Positions 53,282 through 60,833 of a stretch of 64,000 bases of DNA are shown here, piece by piece. Position numbers and translations under genes: made by a program. Location of the stretch: positions 1-64,000 of the forward strand of contig CAZHQG010000010.1 of NCBI GenBank assembly GCA_964534275.1. The letters run 5' to 3'. The DNA is from HRBIN30 sp964534275 (GTDB lineage: Bacteria; Desulfobacterota; Binatia; HRBIN30). The stretch's first letter is position 1. Every line of letters starts with the position of its first letter. The notes below the pieces were generated by a model that did no database searches, was not told the DNA's origin, and worked only from the letters and a program-made list of their open reading frames with translations.

Positions 53282-55036
53282 GTGCCTTCGAGCGCCGAAC
53301 TGGAAGCCGCGTACGCGCACTGCTGGCAAATCGCCTGCTCGCACTACGAGAACTTCCCCATTGGCTCCTGGTTGCTCCCCCGTCATTTGCGGCGAGCGTT
53401 GGCAGCAATTTATGCGTTCTCACGCGTGGCGGACGACCTTGCCGACGAAGGCACGCGTCCCTCGCACGAACGACTGGCTGCCCTCGACGAGTGGGAACGA
53501 CACCTCGAAGCGTGCTTTGCCGGCACGCCCACCCACCCAGTGTTTGTGGCGCTCGCCGATACCGTCCGGCAGTTCCAGCTACCCATCGAACCCTTTCGAG
53601 CCCTTCTCACGGCGTTCCGCTACGACGCCGACTTCCGGCCGTTCGCGACCTTTGCAGACTTGCTCGCGTATTGCCGTCACTCCGCAAATCCGGTCGGACA
53701 TTTGGTGCTGTACTTGTTCGGCTATCGCGACGCGGAACGCCAAGCCTTGGCGGACGACATCTGCACCGGTCTCCAGCTCGCAAACTTTTGGCAAGACCTG
53801 GCGGTGGATGCCGCGAAAGGGCGCGTGTACTTACCGCTCGCGGACTTGCAAGAGTGGCACCTCTCGCCCGAGATGCTCCTGGCCGGCAACCCACCACGCG
53901 AGCAATTACGGTCGCTCCTCGTCGTCCAGGTGGAGCGGGCGCGGAGTTTCCTCACGCGTGGCCTGGCCCTCGCCCGCCTCGTGGAACCCTCGCTCGCGCG
54001 CGAAGTCCGCTTGTTCGCTCATGGCGGGCTGGCCATTCTGGATCGGATTGCTGCTGCGGACTACGATGTCTGGAGCCAGCGCCCTCGGCTTTCCCGGTGG
54101 GACAAAGCCCGCCTGCTCCTGCGCTTTGCACGGCCCATGGTCGGATCCACAACGAGTACGCGGGAGACCACTTCGGGTTCCTTACAACGGGACTATGCGT
54201 ACTGCGCCGAGGTGACACGCCGCAGCTCGAGCAACTTCTACTACGCCTTTCACCTGCTTCCGCCCGAGAAGCGGCAAGCACTTTGTGCCGTGTACGCTTT
54301 TTGCCGCTTCGTCGACGACATCGCCGATCGCAGCGACCCGAACTGGTCGCCACGGGATGCGATCGCCCGCTGGCGCGAAGAAGTGGCGGCCGTGTATGCA
54401 GGGCGCCCCACACACCCCATCAGCCGAGCATTGGCGGACGCCGTGCAACGCTATCCCCTGCAGCAGCGATACTTCCAAGAACTGATCACCGGTGTGGAAA
54501 TGGACCTAACGCGCCGCTCGTACCAGACGTGGGCCGACTTGCGCCAGTACTGCTACCGCGTGGCAAGCACGGTCGGCCTGCTTTGCATCGAAATTTTCGG
54601 GTACGAAAATCCTTCTGCCCGCCAATATGCCGTCGATTTGGGCATTGCGTTTCAACTGACCAACATTCTCCGCGACGTCCGGGAAGACGCTGAACGCGGT
54701 CGCGTGTATCTGCCGCGAGCCGACTTGGAACAATTCGACTGCTCGGAACGCGACTTACTGAGCGGGCGCTACTCACCCCAGGTGGCTGCGTTGCTCGCCT
54801 TCGAGTGTGGCCGGGCACGTGCGTTTTATCTCCGCGCACGCTCTGCGCTCGCTCCCGAAGATCGCCGCACTTTGGCCCCGGCGGAAGCCATGCGATTGAT
54901 TTACCAGCGCTTACTGGGCCGCATCGAAGCGCAAAATTTCAACGTGTTCGGGCCGCGCGTCACCCTGCCTCGTTACGAAAAACTCTCGCTGGCGCTCGCC
55001 GCCTGGGGCCGTTCGCACTTGTCTCGTGCATTCTGA
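53282..55036 (+). CDS. hpnCD: Fused HpnC-HpnD squalene-forming protein
   Basis: This single 584-residue frame contains two squalene/phytoene-synthase domains. The first (about 1-285) looks like HpnC: HYENFPIGSWLLP, YAFSRVADDLADEG and LANFWQDLAVDAAKGRVYLP. The second (about 300-584) looks like HpnD: SSSNFYYAFHLLPPEKRQAL, VYAFCRFVDDIADRS and LTNILRDVREDAERGRVYLP. HpnD makes presqualene diphosphate from two farnesyl diphosphates and HpnC converts it to hydroxysqualene. The two are normally separate genes. The linker (about 285-300) is short and has no internal ribosome site. The start is a GTG behind GGGAGAG, 15 bases after the cyclase. Aspartate motifs of both domains are intact. Confidence 0.9.
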   Translation: MPSSAELEAAYAHCWQIACSHYENFPIGSWLLPRHLRRALAAIYAFSRVADDLADEGTRPSHERLAALDEWERHLEACFAGTPTHPVFVALADTVRQFQLPIEPFRALLTAFRYDADFRPFATFADLLAYCRHSANPVGHLVLYLFGYRDAERQALADDICTGLQLANFWQDLAVDAAKGRVYLPLADLQEWHLSPEMLLAGNPPREQLRSLLVVQVERARSFLTRGLALARLVEPSLAREVRLFAHGGLAILDRIAAADYDVWSQRPRLSRWDKARLLLRFARPMVGSTTSTRETTSGSLQRDYAYCAEVTRRSSSNFYYAFHLLPPEKRQALCAVYAFCRFVDDIADRSDPNWSPRDAIARWREEVAAVYAGRPTHPISRALADAVQRYPLQQRYFQELITGVEMDLTRRSYQTWADLRQYCYRVASTVGLLCIEIFGYENPSARQYAVDLGIAFQLTNILRDVREDAERGRVYLPRADLEQFDCSERDLLSGRYSPQVAALLAFECGRARAFYLRARSALAPEDRRTLAPAEAMRLIYQRLLGRIEAQNFNVFGPRVTLPRYEKLSLALAAWGRSHLSRAF

Positions 55037-55044
55037 GGAGCGCC

Positions 55045-56427
55045 GTGTCGAGCAAAACGCTTCCCCACTTGCCGAGGCCAAGGTTGCCTGTCGCCGTGAT
55101 TGGCGGCGGTTTCGCGGGACTCGCGGCGGCCGTGGAACTGGCGCAGTCGGGCCTGCCCGTGGTGGTGCTGGAAGCTCGGCGGAAATTGGGCGGTCGGGCT
55201 GTTTCGTTTGTCGACGCGGCAACCGGCGACGAAATCGACAACGGGCAGCATGCCCTGATGGGTTGCTACCACGAAACCTTGCGCTTCCTCGAGCTCATCG
55301 GGTCGGGAACGAACCTTGTCCGCCAGGACGTTTTGCGCGTGCCGTACGTCGACCTTGCCAACGGCCGGCACGCGGTGCTCGAGGCGGGGCGTTGGCCGAG
55401 CCCGCTCCACATGGCTTCCGCGATTGCTCGCTTTCCCCTGTTGGAAGCACGGCAACGGCTAGAAGCCCTGTGGGGAGGGCTCAAATGTATGGCTCTGCGC
55501 CAGCGCAACGATCCCGTGTTGGCACACATCACGGTGCAAGAGCTCCTGGATCTCTGCCGACAGTCGAGCGAAACGCGCGCCAAACTTTGGCATCCGATCG
55601 TCATCGCGACGCTCAACGAATTGCCGGCACGTGCTGCCGCTCGGCCCTTCGTCGAGGTGCTGGCGCGCGCATTTTTTTCCGGCCAGCGCGACTCCCAGTT
55701 CGTTTTTGCGCGGGTTCCGTTGAACCGCCTTTACGTGCATCAAGCTACGCAACACCTGACCAAGTTGGGAGCAGTGGTCCACACAGCCGCCGTCGTCGAA
55801 CGCATTTTGGTCGACGGCGATCGTGCACTCGGCGTGCGACTCCGTGATGGCTCGTTCGTGCCTGTCGCAGGGATCGTTTGCGCAGTTCCCGTCGACGTAG
55901 CACAGCGACTCCTCGCGCCGATCGGAGTGTCCATTCCCACTGTACACTTTAGCCCGATTGTGTCCGTGCACCTGTGGTTCCGGGAGCGCCCACCGCTGCC
56001 AGCTTTCGTTGGCTTGCTCGGAAGCCACACGCAGTGGGTGTTCGACCGCTCCTCACTGTGGCGGGAACCACGCCCGTCGGCCGCTTCAGGGACGTATCTC
56101 GCTAGCGCCGTCATCAGCGCCGCCCACGAAGAAGTGCATTGGACCGACGAGCGGCTTGTTACGACCGTCACCGAGGAACTGCGGCGTGCGTTTCCTGCCC
56201 TTGCTGACGTACGCTTGCACCACGCCAGCGTCGTGCGAGAAAAGCGCGCCACGCCCTCGCTCACGCCGGAATTCGAGCGGCAGCGCCCCGGAGCTCGCAC
56301 GCCCATCAAGAACCTCGTGCTCGCGGGCGACTGGACCAATACCGGCTTGCCAGCCACCATCGAAAGCGCGGTCGCCAGCGCCCGCGAGGCCGTGCGCAAC
56401 GTTGTCTTGCAACTCGTACACGCGTAG
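55045..56427 (+). CDS. hpnE: Hydroxysqualene dehydroxylase HpnE
   Basis: This 460-residue FAD enzyme removes the hydroxyl of hydroxysqualene to give squalene, completing the HpnCDE route. The dinucleotide loop is VIGGGFAGLAAAVELAQSG near residue 18, followed by ARRKLGGRAVSF and DNGQHALMGCYHETL. The C-terminal FAD segment is NLVLAGDWTNTGLPATIESA. The GTG start follows TGAGGAGCGCC and lies eight bases after the fused gene. Family relatives are phytoene-desaturase-like, but the motif set and context fit HpnE. Confidence 0.95.
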   Translation: MSSKTLPHLPRPRLPVAVIGGGFAGLAAAVELAQSGLPVVVLEARRKLGGRAVSFVDAATGDEIDNGQHALMGCYHETLRFLELIGSGTNLVRQDVLRVPYVDLANGRHAVLEAGRWPSPLHMASAIARFPLLEARQRLEALWGGLKCMALRQRNDPVLAHITVQELLDLCRQSSETRAKLWHPIVIATLNELPARAAARPFVEVLARAFFSGQRDSQFVFARVPLNRLYVHQATQHLTKLGAVVHTAAVVERILVDGDRALGVRLRDGSFVPVAGIVCAVPVDVAQRLLAPIGVSIPTVHFSPIVSVHLWFRERPPLPAFVGLLGSHTQWVFDRSSLWREPRPSAASGTYLASAVISAAHEEVHWTDERLVTTVTEELRRAFPALADVRLHHASVVREKRATPSLTPEFERQRPGARTPIKNLVLAGDWTNTGLPATIESAVASAREAVRNVVLQLVHA

Positions 56428-56440
56428 GATGAGGCAACGG

Positions 56441-57268
56441 ATGAAGACCTTTGCCGTGTTTGCTGCCTTGCCCTGGGAGTGTACGGCAGCGGTACAATGG
56501 CTCCAGCAAGTCGAGCGCGGGCGGACGAGCGGGTTCGTTTGGTGGCAGGGACGCGCCGCAGATCATCGCGTGCGGGTGGTCCGAACTGGCATCGGTGCTG
56601 AACGCGCTGCAGCCGCCGTCCGTGACACGTTTTCCCAATTCCCGTTCGAGCTCGCTGTGAGCACAGGATGTGCCGGTGGGCTCGTTCCCGCTCTGGAACC
56701 AGGGGCACTGGTCGTTGCGACGGAAGTCGTTTGCGACCACGACGGAACCCGTTACGCGACGGCACCCCTTGACCAAGACGCGCTCCCCCCGAACCACTGG
56801 AAACTGTCCCTGCATTTCGGGCGACAACTGTGCGTGCGCTCCGCGCTCTCGACGGCGGCGGAAAAACAAGCTGCGGGCGTGCGCTTCGAAGCTCTTGCGG
56901 TCGACATGGAAAGCGCTGGCGTTGCCCGGAGTTCCACAGAACTCGGTGTGCCGTTCGTGAGCGTCCGGGCCATTCTCGACCCAACGGCGGCGGCCCTCCC
57001 GGGTACGGGCACGCTGCTCGATCCGACGACCGGACAGGTTCGCCCCTGGCAACTGTTCCGTGCCTTGGCAACGGGCGGCGGCGAGCTCTGGAGCGAACTC
57101 CGCGCCCTACAGCACTTCAAGCGCCAAGCACAAACCGCGCTTGGAATTTTTTTCCGTGTGTATTTTTCGAGCCTCGCGGGCAACACGCAAACCGCTTCCA
57201 ACCGCGAAGCTCGCCATCATCACGAGGAGGAACCATGCGATTTCCGTTGCACATCACGACCGACATGA
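56441..57268 (+). CDS. hpnG: HpnG, adenosylhopane nucleosidase/phosphorylase
   Basis: This 275-residue nucleoside-phosphorylase-like protein removes adenine from adenosylhopane. The family blocks are VRTGIGAERAAAAV, VSTGCAGGLVPALEPG and AVDMESAGVAR. GAGG with six bases spacing precedes the ATG at 56441; an ATG 12 bases earlier lacks a good site. The C-terminal tail of about 30 residues (after FRVYFSSLAG) runs into the hpnH start by 34 bases and is His/Glu-rich, so it may be a read-through of the true end. It acts on the product of HpnH. Confidence 0.9.
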   Translation: MKTFAVFAALPWECTAAVQWLQQVERGRTSGFVWWQGRAADHRVRVVRTGIGAERAAAAVRDTFSQFPFELAVSTGCAGGLVPALEPGALVVATEVVCDHDGTRYATAPLDQDALPPNHWKLSLHFGRQLCVRSALSTAAEKQAAGVRFEALAVDMESAGVARSSTELGVPFVSVRAILDPTAAALPGTGTLLDPTTGQVRPWQLFRALATGGGELWSELRALQHFKRQAQTALGIFFRVYFSSLAGNTQTASNREARHHHEEEPCDFRCTSRPT

Positions 57269-58263
57269 TTCGCTGGCAGCTCAAGAACTGGTGGCGCGGC
57301 AACAAGCGCTACCCGTATGTGTTGATGCTCGAGCCGCTGCATACCTGCAATCTGGCCTGCATTGGCTGCTCGCCGGAACGGTACAACGGCGATCTCAAAG
57401 ATCGCCTTCCGCTCGAACAGTGCCTTCAAGCTGTGGACGAGTGCGGCGCTCCGGTGGTTTCGATTTGCGGTGGAGAGCCCACGATCTACCCAGAGCTTCC
57501 AGAACTCGTGGAGGGAATCATTGCGCGGAAGCGGCACATTTACCTGTGCACGAACGGCATTTTGCTGGAACGCTTCTACCAGCGGTCGCGTCCCCACAAG
57601 CGACTATCGATCAATGTCCATCTAGACGGCTTACGAGACACCCACGATTTTGTCGTGAATCGCAAAGGGGTGTTCGACAAGGCCATTGCCATGATCCGCG
57701 AAGGTAAGCGCCGTGGCTACACAGTGTGCACGAACACGACGATTTACCGGGAAACGGACATGGACGAAATCGAGGCCATGTGCGCGTTGCTCGCTGAAAT
57801 TGGGGTCGACGGCATTCTGCTTTCCCCGGGCTACCACTACGAGAGCCTGACCGGCGATCATTTCCTTTACAAAAACGAGATCCACGAAAAGTTCCGCCGC
57901 GTGCTCGCGCTCGCGGAAAAATACCCGGTGTCGTCCACCCCTTTATTCCTCCAGTTCGCTGCGGGGCAGCGCGACTACCCGTGTACGCCGTGGGGCAACC
58001 CAACCCGCACCCCAAAAGGCTGGAAAGGCCCCTGCTATCTGATCGCCGGCGCGTACTATCCGACCTGGAAAGAGTTTTGGCACGGCGTGGACTGGGAGTA
58101 CTGGGAATCGCGGCGCGACCCGCGGTGCCAAAACTGCCTCATGCACTCTGGCTTCGAACCGTCGGTCATTCGCAAACTCGGGGAAAATCCGCGGGACGTG
58201 TGGACGATGATCAAATGGAACTTCTCCAATCCGCCGAAGCCCGCGCCAGCTGCAGGGCGCTAA
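57235..58263 (+). CDS. hpnH: Radical SAM hopanoid synthase HpnH
   Basis: This 342-residue radical SAM enzyme joins adenosine to hopene to give adenosylhopane. The cluster motif is CNLACIGC in LHTCNLACIGCSPERYNG. Further marks are SICGGEPTIYPELPELVEG, LCTNGILLERF, INVHLDGLRD and a C-terminal GLSPGYHYE-like LLSPGYHYESLTGDHFL. A Cys-containing tail (RDPRCQNCLMHSGFE) may bind a second cluster. CACGAGGAGGAACC precedes the ATG. It is the last gene of the operon and ends 215 bases before the converging kup gene. No terminator with a T-run is visible after it. Confidence 0.96.
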   Translation: MRFPLHITTDMIRWQLKNWWRGNKRYPYVLMLEPLHTCNLACIGCSPERYNGDLKDRLPLEQCLQAVDECGAPVVSICGGEPTIYPELPELVEGIIARKRHIYLCTNGILLERFYQRSRPHKRLSINVHLDGLRDTHDFVVNRKGVFDKAIAMIREGKRRGYTVCTNTTIYRETDMDEIEAMCALLAEIGVDGILLSPGYHYESLTGDHFLYKNEIHEKFRRVLALAEKYPVSSTPLFLQFAAGQRDYPCTPWGNPTRTPKGWKGPCYLIAGAYYPTWKEFWHGVDWEYWESRRDPRCQNCLMHSGFEPSVIRKLGENPRDVWTMIKWNFSNPPKPAPAAGR

Positions 58264-58436
58264 ATCCGTCGCTCCGCCCCGGAAGTTTCCGCGTGCAAGC
58301 ACCAGCGCGTCGGACTTCCGTGCTCCGTGCCGCTGGGCAGGTGCAGCCCTCCCAGCAACACCTCGATCCGGAGGGCGGCGGATCGGCCTTTGTGGCGATC
58401 CCAGCAAAACCAGCACTGGAACCGCCGCCCACCGGC

Positions 58437-58452
58437 GTGTCCTCTTTTTGGG
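58437..58452 (-). repeat. REP-like element CCCAAAAAGRGGACA, copy 2
   Basis: GTGTCCTCTTTTTGGG on the plus strand is the reverse complement of CCCAAAAAGAGGACAC. It lies in the convergent gap between hpnH and kup, and copy 1 is at 1234-1253. The GTGTCC end also matches the core of the larger repeat family, so the two may be related. Confidence 0.4.
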
Positions 58453-58477
58453 TGCAAGGGGTTAACAAAACCCGCGG

Positions 58478-60421
58478 TTACAGCTCCAACTGCGTACCGA
58501 GTTCCACAACGCGGTTTGCGGGGATCTCGAAAAACGCTGCGGCACTGGGGGCGTTTCGGGCCAGGAGGATGTATAGGCGCTTCCGCCATTTGGCCATGGC
58601 CGAGCGACCGGTTGGCAGCAACGTCTCCCGACCCAAGAAGAACGTCGTTGTCATCATGTCAAACGCCAAGCCCTTCGCCTGACAAAGACGCAGCACGAGG
58701 GGGACGCGTGGCTTTTCCATGAACCCGAAACGCGCCACGATGCGGTAAAATCCCGCACCAAGCTCTTGCACCTCGATTTTTTCCTTGTCCGGCACTTCGG
58801 GGCGCTTTTCAGCGAGAATCGAGAGCAACACGACGCGCTTGTGCAACGTGCGCGTATGCTTGAAGTAGTGCAATAACACCGCTGGAATGCCTCGGGGCGT
58901 CGATGTCATCACGATCGCTGTCCCCTCCACGCGCACCACCCGCTGGTTCTCCACATCCGCCAAAAACGCCCGCTCGTCCACGCTTGCACGTTCCAGCATC
59001 GCAGCTACCTCCGCCCGGCCCCGCTTCCACGTCGTGAGAATGGTGAACACCACCACGCCCACGGTAAGTGCAAACCAGCCCCCGTGAGCGAGCTTGGCCA
59101 GGTTGGCAATGAGGAAAGACAAGTCGAACAACAAAAACAGTGCGGCGATCAGCCCAGCCGCCGGAAGCGACCACGCCCAACGCTCTCGGGTCACCGCATA
59201 AAACAAAAGCGTCGTGGCTGTCATCGTTCCCGTCACTGCCAACCCGTACGCGCCAGCCAGGGCACTCGACGATCCGAAGCCCACGACCAGAAGCAAGCAC
59301 AAGGTGCCAAGCGCTACGTTGACTTGGGGGATGTAAATTTGCCCGGCTTGAGTCTCCGAAGTGTGAATAATGTTGAACCGGGGCAGGTATCCAAGTTGGG
59401 ACGCTTGGTGAGTGAGGGAAAAGGCCCCCGAGATCAAAGCTTGCGAGGCAATAATTGTTGCCAAGGTTGCCAGCGCGACCAACGGATAGAGCATCCACGC
59501 GGGCGCCAGCTCGAAGAAGGGGTGGTTTACTGTACTTCCTCTGGCCAGCAACAACGCACCTTGGCCAAAGTAATTGAGCAACAGCGCAGGAAACACGAGC
59601 GCATACCAGCCCACGCGAATCGGCCGGGGGCCAAAGTGACCCATGTCTGCATACAACGCTTCTCCGCCGGTGATGCACAATACGACCGAACCCAAGATGA
59701 GAAACCCGTGCACACCATTGCGAACAAAAAACTCGAGCCCGTACCACGGATTCAACGCGTGCCAAACCGAAAGTTCCGCATGCGGTTGCTGCACAATGGC
59801 ACGCAAGCCAAGCGCCCCGATCACCAGAAACCAAACCAACATGGTCGGCCCGAATACGGCCCCGAGACCTCCGGTGCCGTGACGCTGGACAGCAAACAGC
59901 AACACTAAAATGGCCGCAGAAATCGGCACCACCAGTGACTCGAACGCATGCGTAGCCACGTTGAGCCCCTCGACAGCCGAGAGCACGGAGATCGCGGGGG
60001 TAATAATGCCATCTCCGTACAACAGCGCAGCACCAAACAAGCCGCACGAGATCAGAACCAAGCGCGAGAACGGCACGGTGCCCTCCCGAGGCACGACCAA
60101 TGCCAGCAAAGCCAAAATGCCCCCCTCCCCCTCGTTATCGGCGCGCATGACAAAGACGAGATATTTGATCGAGATCACCACCGTCAGCGACCAAAACACC
60201 AGCGACAACACGCCCACCACGTTCGCGGGGGTGACGGCTACCGCATGCGGTCCCACGAAGCACTCGCGCACGGCATACAAGGGCGACGTTCCAATGTCGC
60301 CAAACACAACCCCCAAGGCAGCTAAGGCCAGTTGCAGGAGAGGAGATTCGCGGTGCGCTGCCTTCGTGCCTGCAGGCACACCGCCAAAGGTCGCCGAGTC
60401 CGCGGTCGTGGGACTGCTCAT
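58478..60421 (-). CDS. kup: Kup-family potassium uptake protein
   Basis: This 647-residue inner-membrane transporter takes up potassium, probably with protons. It has about twelve hydrophobic helices and a soluble C-terminal third. Diagnostic blocks are VVFGDIGTSPLYAVRECF near residue 38, YGDGIITPAISVLSAVEGL, FGPTMLVWFLVIGALG, ADMGHFGPRPIRVGWYALVF and YFGQGALLL. I start at MSSPTTADS. It is transcribed alone and converges with hpnH. The C-terminal soluble domain (VLLSILAEKRPEVPD) may be regulatory. Confidence 0.95.
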   Translation of the reverse strand: MSSPTTADSATFGGVPAGTKAAHRESPLLQLALAALGVVFGDIGTSPLYAVRECFVGPHAVAVTPANVVGVLSLVFWSLTVVISIKYLVFVMRADNEGEGGILALLALVVPREGTVPFSRLVLISCGLFGAALLYGDGIITPAISVLSAVEGLNVATHAFESLVVPISAAILVLLFAVQRHGTGGLGAVFGPTMLVWFLVIGALGLRAIVQQPHAELSVWHALNPWYGLEFFVRNGVHGFLILGSVVLCITGGEALYADMGHFGPRPIRVGWYALVFPALLLNYFGQGALLLARGSTVNHPFFELAPAWMLYPLVALATLATIIASQALISGAFSLTHQASQLGYLPRFNIIHTSETQAGQIYIPQVNVALGTLCLLLVVGFGSSSALAGAYGLAVTGTMTATTLLFYAVTRERWAWSLPAAGLIAALFLLFDLSFLIANLAKLAHGGWFALTVGVVVFTILTTWKRGRAEVAAMLERASVDERAFLADVENQRVVRVEGTAIVMTSTPRGIPAVLLHYFKHTRTLHKRVVLLSILAEKRPEVPDKEKIEVQELGAGFYRIVARFGFMEKPRVPLVLRLCQAKGLAFDMMTTTFFLGRETLLPTGRSAMAKWRKRLYILLARNAPSAAAFFEIPANRVVELGTQLEL

Positions 60422-60833
60422 CGGTGGAATCCTACCGTTTCCGGTCCCCGCAAAGTTCCAGTCGTTTTGCCCCCTGTTGGCGTCCGACACTCTTGGTTGC
60501 CCGGAGGGAACGTGACCACGTTCGTGCAGTGCCGGCCCCCTGACCCGCAACTGGCTCGAAACGCCACTTCTGCTTCTGCATCGCTTTCTTCACGTACAAC
60601 AATTTCTCGGCGCCCCGCTTCCCTCGCGTGGTGAACAGCCATGGCCGTACATCGATGAGTCTGTAACCCAAGCACGAGCGCCAAGCGGCGCGCAAGGGCG
60701 GGCCAAATCTGCGCCCGCAAAAAAGAAGACAACTTATTTATTGACATCGGCACACTACCTGACGTAAAGAACCATGCGCGTATGGGAACAAACCCATAGC
60801 AAGGAACAAATTTCCGTTTCGGGGGTCGCCGAG
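60422..60833. other. Divergent promoter region between kup and the secreted BPI-like gene
   Basis: These 412 bases separate two divergent genes. I see no gene. An AT-rich stretch with TTATTTATTGACATC near 60730-60750 has a -35-like TTGACA but no good -10 at 17 bases. A weak TAAAGA follows. Confidence 0.4.

Noticed and set aside
57110..57268. Frameshift or pseudogene at the end of hpnG
   Set aside because: The His/Glu-rich tail overlapping hpnH is short; catalytic blocks are intact and overlap is the rule in this operon. It is noted as a possible over-extension only.
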